A DNA stretch of 64,000 nucleotides. Origin: Phallusia mammillata. Lineage: Eukaryota; Chordata; Ascidiacea; Phlebobranchia; Ascidiidae. The stretch spans positions 24,780-88,779 of the forward strand of contig QLIY01000313.1 of NCBI GenBank assembly GCA_003260075.1, written 5' to 3'. Positions 48,638 to 60,188 of the stretch are shown here, in pieces. Made by a program: the position numbers and the translations under genes. Numbering within the stretch: position 1 is the stretch's first letter; each line of letters begins with the position of its first letter. The notes beneath the pieces are model-generated. The model was given only the letters and a program-made list of their open reading frames with translations. It did no database searches and was not told the DNA's origin.

Positions 48638-48925
48638 CAGAGGTGGGCAACCTTTGTTACTGTAGGGCCAATTATAAATGTCAAAATTGATTCGCGGGCC
48701 GCACATGTATATAACACTAAGTGATTTTGCTTTGTTTCTTACCGAATATGCTTAACTACAAGTATAATTCGTATTTGATTTAATCCACATTTTGCCAGGT
48801 CGCAGAAAATTAGCATCAGGCGCATTAATCAGCTCATAAATGTGTAATAATTAGACTCGTTTGCCAGTACTTTTGAAATGCAAGCGTACAACCTTTAATG
48901 AAGGGCCGCAGGTTGCCCACCCCTG
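48638..48925. mobile_element. hAT MITE, termini CAGAGGTGGGCAACC
   Basis: CAGAGGTGGGCAACC at the left and GGTTGCCCACCCCTG at the right. Flanking octamers CTTTAAAG (48630-48637) and CATTAAAG (48926-48933) differ at one base. Internal GGGCCG(C) motifs near each end are typical of these hAT MITEs. Confidence 0.87.
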
Positions 48926-48933
48926 CATTAAAG

Positions 48934-51346
48934 CGTCAAGAGACACATGTGCTATATGTGGTTGAGGTACTAGCATAAGTTAGTCTTGGATAGGGCTGGA
49001 AACCAGGTTTATAAGTTGGTAAATTGCACTTTTTCTACAACCTCACCCCACCCTAATAGCCCTAACTATTAGCATTTTCACCCAATTTTGCTTTTAAACG
49101 TTATTTGATGTTCTTGCGCCATCCATCGTTTTGTAGCAAACTTTTTAATTCTGAGTGCTTACATGAGAAGAATTTCCTTGTCATTGTGGTCGAGGGCGAT
49201 TTTAAGCGTTATATTTTGTGTCAACTTTGCGAGTCAGCTCAAATGCCCAGCGTTTTTATGCACTGTATGATAAGAACCTACATTCTAAAAGGTCCGTTGC
49301 TGTTAGGCAAACTAATGGCAAAAGTAAATGAATGTGCTCTGCTACGATGTGCGGTGCTGATGGGCGTGATGTAACTCAACAAATTTCTACAGTGGACAGA
49401 AGCCCTAAATTTTTCATTGTGTTTCAGATTGAAGTGTTCTGTCGGATTATGTAAGTTCAGTAAATGCACAACACTAGAACAGAACAAATTGCAACAAAAA
49501 TGTATGAGAATTGTTTTCCCGGGTTTCTGCTTTAGTTTTACATGAGCGCTTGAAACTATCCGACAGGGTTTCTTTTGGTGACTTTTTTTCTGTCGAAGCC
49601 TTTCTTAACACCGGTGGTTAGATTCTAGGCCCCGTCGAATGCTTCTATTAAAGACAACCCCCTAAAGGTGTTTTACTCAAATTGCGACAAACTCACTCCT
49701 TAGTTCCCGCCACATTACGCCTTCTAATACGGTGTAGCATTTTTATTTTTAAAGCGCGTTTAGCCATGACCTACCAGTTGCGCCCTCTGCTGTTTGCGCT
49801 CCATAACGTTTCAAAGTTGGGCAGCTATTTCTGGCTTGGTGATTGTTTAGTATGATTGTTTTGCTATTTGTTCGTCCATCGAGCAAAATAAACTGAACTT
49901 AACTCGACTCATCCATGCATTAGGTCTTTAATCCCAATGTTTTGCACCTTTTTACACAACTTTGGATGAGTTCTGTCCCTAAACCGCCCCCCGACAAACG
50001 ATTATGTTTTTATCATGACTATTGATCTAATAAGGTTAATGACAGCAAAAAGAGCAATTCTGTGTCATCAATGGCGACTGCGCAAACATGGCCATGTGGA
50101 CGCCGATAGAATGACAAATATTAGCACAAGGTTTCAAAAGAATGCGATTTCGGGATGATTTCATTGACATATTTCTCATTAAAAATCGATACCGCTTCGT
50201 ATGTTCCAGTGAAAAGATTGTTTACACGTGGCCGAGTGATTGAGTGAATTTGGATTGTGGTTTTGATTATGTCTAAAGAGAACGGAATGAACCTGGGTTA
50301 AAGATGAAAATGGTTTAGTTTTTTTAACGTCTCTGTGGCACATTGTTGGCGCCTTGTGTTTCTTTTGTTGAACAAAATGACATTGGATAAAATATAGCAG
50401 TTACAATACATATTCAATGATTAAAATAACGGCCCAAATAAACCTAAAAAGCGACATGCTTGGGCCATTATTTTCATCATTCAACTTTTGAACAAGTTAT
50501 AACTTGTGTTTGCAATGTATGTCATTACCCTGATGAAGGTGTTTCGTATGGGACATCGAAACGTTGGCACATTACAATAAAAAAACTGCCGGAAGAGCTA
50601 AAAATTCTGTTAATACGTTATGCCTGGCAGCAACAGTGTATTCAGATCCGTAGATAGTAGCGTTTCCAAATAATGATTCTATTTGCATGCTTGTTTTAGG
50701 TTTTACATCGATGCATTTTTGATTTGAAAAAGAAAGACTTGTTTCAACTTAAAATAAAACTATATGGTTCCTGTTTACTTATATTAAAAATATTTAGATG
50801 AAAAATATTATTATTTTGAAAAGTTGTATTTATGTTAAAACAGTGAACAAACAGCAAGAGACGCAAATAAAGCGTGATTTTCCTAGTTTTGCATTTATAA
50901 CATAAAAAACGAAATGTTTTGGGGGGCTGAGTATGGCCTGGATTCGGATTCGTATTTGGTTTTCGAATCTGGTTAGGATTCGGGTTTCTGTTTAAACAAA
51001 CCGGCTTCATTCAGGCCTCACTTTTTACTTGGCACAATTGTATCATAATTTCACGTTGGTTAATCTAACTTTCGGCGGTATTTTAGCCTTGTTTTGTAGT
51101 TTTAGGTTGAAGTCAAGTTTTAGACTTGAACTGTCTGACCTACAATTTTGTCAAGCCGTTGTTACATATATTACAAATCGCATCCGTTGATTTTTGTTGC
51201 AAAAACTAAAATTATTTTAAGACAAATTGCAACACATTGCGTAACCCAAGAAAACGGTTGATATATATTTCCTGCGGCTTATCCTAAAAAAGGACAAAAT
51301 ATAATTAATTATTCATTATAATCGGCCAGTAAATGCCAATTTGACA

Positions 51347-51347
<1 letters not shown>
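48934..51347. other. Intergenic or intronic, one ribozyme-like motif
   Basis: No convincing exon. The 89-codon ORF 49105-49374 has no recognised domain. The hammerhead-like motif at about 50502-50575 is listed separately. 50930-51000 holds a GATTCGG-rich stretch, perhaps an old repeat. Confidence 0.4.
50502..50575 (+). ncRNA. Candidate hammerhead ribozyme of the Penelope/retrozyme type
   Basis: CTGATGA (50530-50536), a stem-loop pairing GGTGT with ACATC, then GAAAC (50558-50562) directly followed by GTT. This reproduces the conserved hammerhead core: CUGAUGA, stem II, GAAA, a two-base-pair AC/GU stem III and an NUH cleavage site. Stem I is partial: CC pairs with GG next to the core, and AATGT can pair with ACATT beyond an internal loop. 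Such minimal hammerheads occur in Penelope-like elements. No reverse transcriptase is visible nearby. Confidence 0.45.

Positions 51348-51428
<81 letters not shown>
51348..51428. other. 81-nt poly-G gap
   Basis: Uninterrupted G-run in AT-rich non-coding sequence, with no visible flanking duplication. Treated as a filled assembly gap. Confidence 0.75.
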
Positions 51429-51430
<2 letters not shown>

Positions 51431-52090
51431 TAACGCTTGTCCATTCGTCGAGGCTATAACTACACCTTTTGTTGCCGTTTCATCTAAGCAAGACATTAAA
51501 AATTTATGTCTACTGCAGAAGGTCAGACTAATTTCAATCGCACATCTGGAAATTTTGTTTAGCTTTGCTGTCGAAATTTATCTGATAATGTCGAGTCAAT
51601 GCAAATAAATATGTCAGTTATTGTGTGATAAAAGCGTTCATGACATTAAAAGCATAATTGAAAAATGTCTGATAATTTATGCTTTTATAGATTTCTCCGT
51701 TCAAAAATTTGTAACGGTTATTACACTGTAAATTCAAATCAAGTGAAATTTTATTTGCATGTCACGTTAGCACATTGCCATTGCTAAACGGTTACGTAAA
51801 GCAGCAAGGATACAAAAAATGGTTATTAAGTCAAATGTCGTGTTATTTGATTGATAGTTCTCCGTTCTGGGTATGTTCTTCCTTAGAAACACTATAAATG
51901 CACACAAAAATGTGCATTAAATGCTGTCTTTGCCTAATGCGCCCCATTTTTTACTTTAACATTCGGACAAAAAAACCTTAATAAAAAAATAAAGTTAAAA
52001 CAACGGTAAAATTGTGCTTCGTTTATGTTTCAAAAAACGCTTAATCTGAGGTTGGTTAAAAATGCCAAGTAGAAAGTAAATACTAGATAA
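51429..52090. other. Intergenic, no gene seen
   Basis: AT-rich sequence without recognisable features. Confidence 0.5.
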
Positions 52091-52183
52091 AATATGTTCA
52101 AACATGCCTATCAAAACTATACAGCAAATATCATAAATCTTGCCCTTCAAAGACTTTCACCGTATCATTCGAAAACTGATTGT

Positions 52184-52276
<93 letters not shown>

Positions 52277-53210
52277 CTCATAGACCGAAACAGTGGGCAT
52301 TGTCTACAGATTTTTTGTCATATATGAACTTGATGCTTTTACATTATATGCGATTAATGAAAACGCCATCCGTTCCGTCTTATAGATAACATGAGTATAA
52401 ATTGATAAAAGGGACGAATTAAATACCTTAGTGTACTAACCTTAATTTCAAATGCAAGTTTTTAAACCGATTTTTGTGTTAGATTTTTAAATGTGACAAG
52501 ACACCGTGAATCAGCATTTTTGCAGCGTTCCAATCGCGGTAGTCGTATGACGAGCATGACTCGGCAAATCAAACCGGATACGCGGCACCTGTTCCCTCAA
52601 CATTTCACGTAATATGATCCTAATCTCTTCAAATGTGTATAGTTCAAGCCAATATTTTGGCAATGGGGGGGGGGGTGTTCAAACATGTCTATCTAAACTA
52701 TACAGCAAATATCATAAATCGTGCCCTTCAAAGACTTTCGCCATATAATTTTAAAACTGATTGAATTAATGGCCACACTAGCCAGTACGGGCTATGTCCC
52801 ACCACCAGCTGCACTTATGGGACCTTATAGACCGAAACACTGCCTACAGCTTTTTTATCATATATTAGCTTGATGTTTTTACACTATATGCGATTAATGA
52901 AAACGCCATCCGTTCCGTCTTTTAGAAAACATGGGTATAAATTTATAAAAAAAGCCAAATTAAATACCTTAGTATACTAACCTTAATTTCAAATGCAAGT
53001 TTTTAAACCGATTTTTGTGTTGGGATTTCAAATGTGACAAGACACCGTGAATCAGCAATTTTACAGCGTTCCAATCGCAGTAGTCGTATGACGAGCATGA
53101 CTCGGCAAATCAAACCGGATACGCGGGACCTGTTCTCTTAACGTTTCACGTAATTTGGTCCTAATCTCTTCAAATGTGTATAGTTCAAGCCAATATTTTG
53201 GCAATGGATC
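52091..53210. repeat. Unmerged allele pair of about 560 bp, one with a 92-nt poly-G gap
   Basis: 52093-52660 and 52675-53210 are alternative versions of one sequence, separated by a tract at 52665-52674. Where copy 1 has the G-run 52183-52274, copy 2 has about 55 bp of ordinary sequence (TGGCCACACTAGCCAGTACG...). This shows directly that the G-run stands in for real sequence. Confidence 0.88.
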
Positions 53211-53440
53211 TGACGGTTCGCTGGTTACCCATTCATACCCTTCCTTTGAGGGTTAAAATTTAGGAAATATTGAAAAACCTAAAATATCTCTAGCCAATGC
53301 GAGTGATGTAACTCGGGGGGGGGGGAAAGGTTCGCTGGTTACCCATTCATACCCTTCCGCTGGGATCAAAATTTAGGAAAACTATTGAAAAACCTAAAAT
53401 ATCTCTAGCCAATGCGAGTGATGTAACTCGTAACCCGATA
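53211..53440. repeat. Unmerged duplicate around a G-tract
   Basis: GGTTCGCTGGTTACCCATTC... about 100 bp on each side of the tract at 53315-53324, with a few differences. Confidence 0.8.
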
Positions 53441-53698
53441 CGACTGGTCTTTACTACACCGCTTCGCCCATTGTTGTCGAGTAGTTGTTTTTCTTCACGG
53501 TGCGTCGCGGTATTTAGTGCTCTGCACACATTCGAAGTCAGCTACTGGTCCATCAGCAGCTCAGTGTTTGTTTTGCTTCGGCGTTTCAGCTCACAGCTGA
53601 GGTGGTTGTGCTTGAAGTTAAAGACTGGCTTGTGCAGTTAAAAAAAGAGTTACCGTTTGTTTGTAAAGCAAGTGGAGATTAATTCACTTTAAATAGGT

Positions 53699-54110
53699 TT
53701 AATTTGTGCACAAAAAGTTTGAAATGTTTTGAATGTCAGTTACACATTAGGTGAATAAGGGATTCAAACTCGTAACGCCAACTGGTGACGTCATAATATA
53801 GGTAGTTGTTGCGTCATTGTTTTAACGTCATAACATAGTTTCTGTTTATGACGTCATAATATAGATAGTTGTTACGTCTTTGTTGCCACCTCATACCATA
53901 TATTATGTTTATGACGTCCAAATACAGATGGTTATTACGTCATTGTTGCTACATCAACTTATGACGTCATACAATAGATTGTGACGCTATATTTACCTAT
54001 TAGATAAGGGGGGGGGGATTTGTGCACAAAATGTTTGAAATGTTTTGAATGTCAGTTACACATTAGGTGAATAAGGGATTGAAAATCGCAACGCCAACTG
54101 TTGACGTCAT
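53699..54110. repeat. Unmerged duplicate at the minisatellite start
   Basis: TTTGTGCACAAAA(A/T)GTTTGAAATG... to the first TGACGTCA unit occurs at 53702-53800 and again after the tract at 54008-54017. Confidence 0.78.
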
Positions 54111-54410
54111 AATATAGGTAGTTGTTACGTCATTGTTTTGACGTCATAACATAGATTTTATTTATAACATCATAATATGGATGGTTATTAAGTCATTGTT
54201 GCAACGCCATAACACAGATTATGTTTATGACGTCATAATATAGATAGTTGTTACGTAATTGTTTCAATGTCTTCACATAGATTTTGTTTGTGACGTCATA
54301 ATATAGATAGTTATTACGTCTTTGTTGCCTTGTCATAACAAAATTATGTTTATGACGTTATAGTATTATTGGCTGTTACGTCGTTGTTGTAATATCAAAA
54401 AATGGCGTCT
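53784..54410. repeat. 63-bp minisatellite with CRE-like TGACGTCA in each unit
   Basis: Units of about 63 bp, consensus TGACGTCATAATATAGATAG followed by TTGTTACGTCATTGTT and an AT-rich end with a second (A)CGTCATAACATAG half. Three to four units lie before the tract at 54008-54017 and four to five after. Many units carry the full palindrome TGACGTCA, a CREB/ATF-type site. Whether it has regulatory meaning is unknown. Confidence 0.8.
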
Positions 54411-54829
54411 TGACATAGATGACGTATTGAACTATCAGGTAAATCAAAAGTCCTTTCGTGACTGTTTTTAATGATGTTAGAAAAAAAATCGAGAATTTAT
54501 TCATTATAAAAGCTACCAAGACCTTGCATTCAGTGAATGCATTCGTTTGCCGACGATTTTGCAACCTGTTTTTACCATCTGTGAAAAGTAATCTGAATGC
54601 AAGATTTTAGCAAGTTTTGGTTTCGATCAAATCTTTTTCATGGTGCTTGCCTAGAAAAACACTGAATGAACTTGAGCAATCAACTAGAACGGCGTAAATA
54701 CCCTCACAACACTAGCATGGAAATTACCTTTTACCCCAAAAGTCTGCACTAGACGCTTTTGTATTGACTTTGACCATGGGTTTTTACCCAGGGCTGGGTT
54801 TAAAACCCGTTGTCATGAAGCACCCAAGC

Positions 54830-54955
54830 AGGGGCGCAAGATAAGGTACAGGCTTTTATGCAAAAATGTTTCAGTAGGCCTTTATAAACGCAGAAAAGGT
54901 GTAAATTNAAAAATGTTTTAGTAGGCCTTTATAAACGCAGAAAAGGTGTAAATTG
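54830..54955. repeat. Duplicate around the single ambiguous base n (54908)
   Basis: AAAAATGTTT(C/T)AGTAGGCCTTTATA...GGTGTAAATT occurs immediately before and after the n, differing at one base. Same layout as the homopolymer junctions, but with an explicit gap symbol. Confidence 0.9.
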
Positions 54956-56050
54956 TCTGTTAGACTCAATACTATAGGGTTAAAGCCATTACTGCAATGA
55001 ATGTATTGAACATATTTATTACTTATAGATTTAGTTTCATTCAAGTTGCTAAAGGGGGGGGGGGGAGGTCAGTCATTGTAGAGAAATTGCACGACAGTAT
55101 TTTGTGAAGTTTAGATTTAAAAACTATTTAAAAAACATTTATTTAAGCCACCGCACACACGATATCAGAATAAAAAGATCCCATATCGTTGTAAATTTAA
55201 TTTAAGGGATTAGGTTACAATTGTTGTTTTCCTGCTAGGAGCATTGTGTTTGTTCTTCCAGTCAAAGTTCACCCTACAGGTCAAACACTGTCTGAAACTT
55301 CCGCGGCGCCTGTGGTTAGGCATGACTTTGTGCGCCTAAAATCGGGTATTGTGCCACTTTTGAAGCTACTAGCTTCGTGAATAGTATCGTTTGGGTACTC
55401 AGGTTTTGTTGGGAGAAAGGTCTTCTCTTTTATACAGTAAATAATGTATATATATTGCAAATACATCAAATCTGTTGAAAAATGTCGTTTTGTTTAACAT
55501 TTTTAATGACTTATGTGGGCATTTATTGATAAAATATAGTATATAGTGAACAAGCAATATAAAGCATTACAATGATAAGTTAGGTACTGACAGTGCGCAC
55601 TATTTCGACCCATAAAGTCTTATCAGTGCAGCTGGTGACAGAAATTGGCTGTTCAAGTCATAGTATTAGTGTTTAACGGATCTTTGTAAAGTCAAATACA
55701 ACGAATTCCAATTTTGCATGGCATCAAATTAGAATGCAAAAAAAGTGAAATTTTAAACGCCCTGGGTTACCACTTGCTTTGCAACGCGACGATTTTGGCG
55801 TAAACGTTTGCTATTTTGTCCACGTGCAATCGACCGTGGAGTTGTAGAGCCCTTCTCCGGAAAAGCTTTAGAATCAATTGTGCGTGCAATCCATGTATGT
55901 CTACACTTTACCGCTCGCAGTAAACAAATGTCAGGCTTAAACCTTACGAAATTTTTTTCTAGTGTAATTTGAATCGCAATTGTTTAGTCGTGTCGCCTGA
56001 CAGAACGATATCTCCAAAACTAAAACGGTATAAAAGCATCAAGCCAATAG
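54956..56050. other. Intergenic, no gene seen
   Basis: Includes a G-tract at 55054-55064 with no obvious duplication, and a partial fold-back MITE arm at about 55590-55650 (TTTCGACCCATAAAGTCTTATCAGTGCAGCTGG). Confidence 0.45.
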
Positions 56051-56052
56051 AT

Positions 56053-56733
56053 TAAGAGTCGGCAACCTTTTGCCCTGTGGACCGTTTTTGAAACTGAAAT
56101 TTTGTCGCGGATCGGCCCAAAAATTCAAATATTTAGCAATGAAAACGTTTAAATTAGTTTATCATCCCTGGAAAAATGTTCTACAGCACTTAACCTGAAA
56201 TAGCATACGGCCCGCTAACGAACCTTTCGCGAACCAGCACCGCGCCGGGGACCGTAATAGATGATAAGCTGCAGACAGTGGACATTGTTTCGACCTATAA
56301 GATCTTGTCAGTGCAGCTGGTGAGGAGAGTTGGGCCGCATTGGCTAGGGTAGCCATCCAACAGCACTAATGAGGCCCTATAGGCCGAACCAGTGCACTGT
56401 TTGCAGCTTAAAAAACGAATGATTCTGAATTTTTGACCCGGTTTTCTGCGCTTTCTAAGCATTTAAACGCACCAGCTGTTTTTTGGGGGGGGGGAGGGTC
56501 GGCAACCTTTTTGCCCTGTGGACCGTTTTTGAAACTGAAATTTTGTCGCGAATCGGCCCCCAAACTGCAAATATTTAGCAATGAAAACGCCTAAATTAGT
56601 AAATAATCCCTGGGATACATGGGCAAAATGTTCTATAGCACTTAACCTGAAATAGCATACGGGCCGGTAACGAACTTTTCGCGAACCAGCACCGGTCCGG
56701 GGACCGGCGGTTACTGACCACTGTAATAGATGA
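56053..56733. mobile_element. hAT-like MITE, two unmerged versions
   Basis: Begins near GAGTCGGCAACCTTTTGCCC (56057) and, in the second version, ends GGTTACTGACCACTG before TAATAGAT. CAATAGAT precedes the left end, a plausible target duplication with one mismatch. A G-tract at 56485-56493 separates the two versions; the first lacks the terminal 17-20 bp. Confidence 0.6.
56266..56410. mobile_element. Fold-back (inverted-repeat) MITE, copy 1
   Basis: AAGCTGCAGACAGTG at the left pairs with CACTGTTTGCAGCTT at the right. Internal arms (GACCTATAAG...GTGCAGCTGGTG and CCAACAGCACTAATG...CTATAGGCCGAA) are complementary with mismatches, so about 145 nt can fold into one hairpin. Copy 2 is at 56734-56878; related arms lie at 52770-52850 and 55590-55650. 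Confidence 0.65.
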
Positions 56734-56878
56734 TAAGCTGCAGACAGTGGACATTGTTTCGACCTATAAGGTCTTGTCAGTGCAGCTTGTGAGGAGAGTT
56801 GGGCCGCATTGGCTAGGGTAGCCATCCAACAGCACTAATGAGGCCCTATAGGCCGAACCAGTGCACTGTTTGCAACTT
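56734..56878. mobile_element. Fold-back MITE, copy 2
   Basis: Nearly identical to 56266-56410 and in the same orientation, on the other side of the G-tract. Probably the second allele of the same insertion. Confidence 0.62.
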
Positions 56879-57007
56879 AAAATACGTATGATTCTGAATT
56901 TTTGACCCGGTTTTCTGCGCTTTCTAAGCATTTAAACGCACCAGCTGTTTTTTTTTATAAATGTATTAAGTTTTATAACGTACATGTTTGAATTAATATT
57001 CATCGAC

Positions 57008-57700
57008 ATGAACATTATGAAGTCACCGTATCAACGTCGCACTTTCACAAAATATTTTTGAAATGTTTTAAAAATAGCCATTGCCGAATGTTCTAGCACA
57101 TCGGAAACATGTCGTAATATTTTTGATTATCATGTTATGTCTCTTGTTACGGGTGCGACTTTAAACTCTTAATTACGCAATGAGGCCTTACTCATGTAAA
57201 ACTTTTTTTCGAACGTGAAAATAGCTTAGTTTTATATCTGTTTGAATGTTGCTTTCCTGTGCTAAATCAGACCAAATATCTTTGGAAACCGTTTGTTTGT
57301 TTAGATACGTAAGTGCATTATGGTAACTAAAAACGAGTATTTTAGCTTTGTGCAACACTGGGGGGGGGGACTTCGTATCAACGTCGCACTTTGTTTTAAA
57401 AATAGCCTTGCCGAATGTTCTAGCACATCGGAAACATGTCGTAATATTTATGATTATCATGTTATGTCTCTTGTTACGGTTGCGACTTTAAACTCTTAAT
57501 TACGCAATGATGCCTTACTTATGTAAAACTTTTTTTCGAACGTGAAAATAGCTTAGTTTTATATCTGTTTCTATGTTGCTTTTCTGTGCTAAATCAGACC
57601 AAATATTTTTAGAAACCGTTTGTTTGTTTAGATACGTGAGTGCATTATGGTAACTAAAAACGAGTATTTTAGCTTTGTGCAACACTGCTTGTGGTAAACA
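57008..57700. repeat. Unmerged duplicate around a G-tract
   Basis: About 330 bp (CGTATCAACGTCGCACTTT... to TTTGTGCAACACTG) occurs before and after the tract at 57361-57369. The minus-strand ORFs on both copies differ mostly by amino-acid-changing substitutions, so they do not look coding. Confidence 0.8.
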
Positions 57701-58170
57701 GCATAAAAATGACTTACATGCCAAATATGCGTGCAATGTCTGCTAAAATACGTACTTTGTTTGATCAGTAATAAAAATCGCAAGTAACTTAACCGTACTT
57801 AAGATCTGTAAAGAAATTTTGTGCAACACTTTTGACGGTTAACGACAACAAAATGTCGTCTTATTTCACTTTATATGCTTTTACAAACTTGTACAGAAAC
57901 AGTTATATAATTTTACTAAAAAATCCATTTAAGTTGGTTTGGAAAGGAGTTACAATTATTATAAAGATATTTTGTGCAACACTACACATGTTTAACTTGT
58001 AATTGTCAAAATCTTGTAATTGTCAAATCTTCGTATTATTCCTGCCCAAAACACCAAAAATCGTTTTGTATTTGATGTAAAAAAAATTGTTTCTGTGCAG
58101 ATCATTTTAAAATATTAGTGAAAACCTTTTTGAAACACTGCTATGTTAAACGGCATCAAAATGTCGTCCA
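57672..58170 (+). repeat. Degenerate tandem repeat of about 150 bp
   Basis: The block TTTGTGCAACACT...AAC(A/G)GCA..AAAATG recurs near 57675, 57822, 57973 and (as TTTTTGAAACACTGC) 58127, spacing about 148-157 bp. The first and last copies share CATGCCAAAT(A/G)TGCGTG(C/G)(A/C)ATGTC, and the last copy contains the ATG of the 58158 exon. Confidence 0.5.
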
Positions 58171-58310
58171 TGCCAAATGTGCGTGGCATGTCAGCGAAAG
58201 AGCGATTTGGCCGACCCCGTTCGGCATGCAAAATGCGTAGAGTGTGTAGAATGATAGGAACACCTTCTAACACTGCAATTACAGAAGGTGACCTGGATTT
58301 ACTAAACGAG
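58158..58310 (+). CDS. Possible first coding exon, unknown product
   Basis: MSSMPNVRGMSAKERFG... about 50 codons ending LNE before a GTACGA donor. Composition is less AT-rich than its surroundings and the residues are Arg/Met/Ser-rich near the start. No domain recognised and no partner exon found, so it could be the 5' end of a gene running off the window or a pseudo-exon. Confidence 0.35.
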
Positions 58311-58557
58311 GTACGATTTGAATTTAAGCAAACAGTTTTGGGACGTTTTGGTTTTTAATTTTGTCGAAAGAAAACTTTTTTTATTGTGTGAGACCAATGC
58401 CTAAAACACAAAACACTGTTTTTTGATTAATATTTTTTGCTATTGTTCGGCTTACACATCGCAAAATGCGATTTTTGGGAGAAAGCGAGTTTACTTCTAT
58501 CTGTAAGTCCGTATTGCTAGCTCACATTCTATTTTTATAAAATCTGTTATTTGCAGG

Positions 58558-59560
58558 GTTTAAATTTTGTGACCAAAAAACGTCAAATGGGTATATAGTT
58601 GTCCAAGTCGCAAATTGAGACACAAAAGTACATAACACTGTATAGCGTTACACAACAGTTTTCAAAATGTGGCGCCCATATTATAACACATAATTGACGC
58701 TTTATCGCACAATACCACTTTTGAAGACATATCTAATAATTACCAAACAACCACTAACGTTACCCCAGCTTAAAATGGGGTCGTTAAAACATGATAACCA
58801 GATAGGTCGTTAGTAACAGAATTTGTCTGTTTGTTTTGTCCTTGATAAGAACAAACGAATAGATCGATAAAAATACATTTTATTATGTTTCTTTAACGTT
58901 AGCAAGAAAATTAAATCTTCAGTACACCCAGTGCTTTCTTTAAACTTAGCCCTTATAAGTTGTCGTTTAAAATTTGATGTAAACTGTCATAGAGTTGCTG
59001 GCCTAATTTACACAGCTTAGCTTTTCTGAGTTAAAAACTACCGGACACAAGAGAAATAGAACCACTGACGGGGGGGGGGAAATTTTGTGACCAAAAAACG
59101 TCAAATCGGTATATAGTTGTCCAAGTCGCAAATTGAGACACAAAAGTACATTACACTGTATAGCGTTACACAACAGTTTTCAAAATGTGGCGCCTATATT
59201 ATAACACATAATTGACGCTTTATCGCACAATACCACTTTTGAAGGGGGGGGGGAGAATTAAATCTCCTAATGTTTTTATTTGTGATGATAACCAGATAGG
59301 TCGTTAGTAACAGAATTTGTCTGTTTGTTTTGTCCTTGATAAGAACAAACGAATAGATCGATAAAAATACAATTTATTATGTTTCTTTAACGTTAGCAAG
59401 AAAAAATAGATCTGCAGTACACGCAGTACATTCTTTATGCTTAGCCTATTTTAAGTTGTCGTTTGAAATTTATTGTTAATTGTCATTGAGTTGCTGGCAT
59501 TATTTACACAGCTTAGCTTTCTGTGTTAAAAACTACCGGACACAACAGAAATAGAACCAC
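58558..59560. repeat. Two overlapping unmerged duplicate pairs
   Basis: 58558-58725 recurs at 59079-59242 and 58790-59069 recurs at 59283-59560, around tracts at 59070-59078 and 59245-59253. A full allele appears to have been placed after a partial one. Confidence 0.8.
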
Positions 59561-59612
59561 TGACCTATGGAGTCCAAGGCAGCTTAGCTAACCGCTCGGC
59601 CATTCATGATTT
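59545..59612 (-). repeat. tRNA(Ser/Leu)-like SINE head
   Basis: On the minus strand ATGGCCGAGCGGTTAGCTAAG resembles the D-arm/A box of a long-variable-arm tRNA. AGTGGTTCTATTTC resembles a B box. No proper acceptor stem, so I call it tRNA-derived, not a tRNA gene. The copy near 59041-59069 is cut by a G-tract. Confidence 0.5.
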
Positions 59613-59617
59613 TAAAC

Positions 59618-59730
59618 TGTTAAAGCCTAATCTTGGTTTAATATTTACTGCTCTCGTTAAAACCTTGACTTGTTGGGGGGGGGGCTTGGTTAATTATTTA
59701 CTGCTCTCGTTAAAACCTTGACTTGTTTAT
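59618..59730. repeat. Unmerged duplicate around a G-tract
   Basis: CTTGGTT(T)AAT(A/T)ATTTACTGCTCTCG... about 45-50 bp occurs on both sides of the tract at 59675-59684. Confidence 0.78.
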
Positions 59731-60070
59731 CTGGTAGCCAAGGTTCCATTCGAACCCAACAACGTTTGATAACGACAGTGTTGTAGAGCAGTAGTACTAC
59801 CTATAGCCCAATAAGACGTATGTAATTTCAAGCGCTTACACAGTTATAGTCATTAAAATATTTCATTTTTAAAAGTGATTCTGAACAGATTTTGACAAAC
59901 AAGCTTTAAATCGTTTCGAATATAAGTTCTTGCTATCTTAAAAGCAGGGTAATGTATATGATTTTCATGTAGTTTTGCTGGAAGTTAAGATTTCTATATA
60001 TCAGTTCCGAACATCTACGGCATGCAGAAAGGTCCAACAGATAAAACCTACTAAGCGGACATGTGCAGCA

Positions 60071-60188
60071 TACGAGGCAGGCGACAGTGGTTGTGATTCG
60101 ACTTTCAATGGGCTTTTCACTGGGTCTGTGTGTAGAGCGCCGGCCCAAAATAAGGCTCTAGTCGTGGGTTCGAATCCCACCGCAGGCT
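60071..60188 (+). repeat. tRNA-derived SINE-like sequence, copy 2
   Basis: Upstream block GCAGGCGACAGTGG...TGTGATTCGACTTTC, then a degraded A-box region (GTGTGTAGAGCGC) and a perfect B box in GTGGGTTCGAATCCCAC followed by CGCAGGC. Acceptor stem does not pair. Confidence 0.62.

Noticed and set aside
51348-52274. Giant G-quadruplex-forming loci
   Set aside because: The poly-G runs look like filled gaps; at 52183 the other copy carries ordinary sequence instead.
53784-54410. CRISPR-like array
   Set aside because: The repeat is a head-to-tail 63-bp minisatellite with no unique spacers, in animal-type DNA.
56162-56825. Two similar minus-strand ORFs (MATLANAAQLSS...)
   Set aside because: They lie on the fold-back and hAT MITEs and appear twice only because the alleles were not merged.
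57188-57736. Two similar minus-strand ORFs (LHKAKILVFSYHNAL...)
   Set aside because: Their differences are mostly amino-acid-changing (K/E, D/N, Q/E) and one runs into the G-tract; no sign of protein-level constraint.
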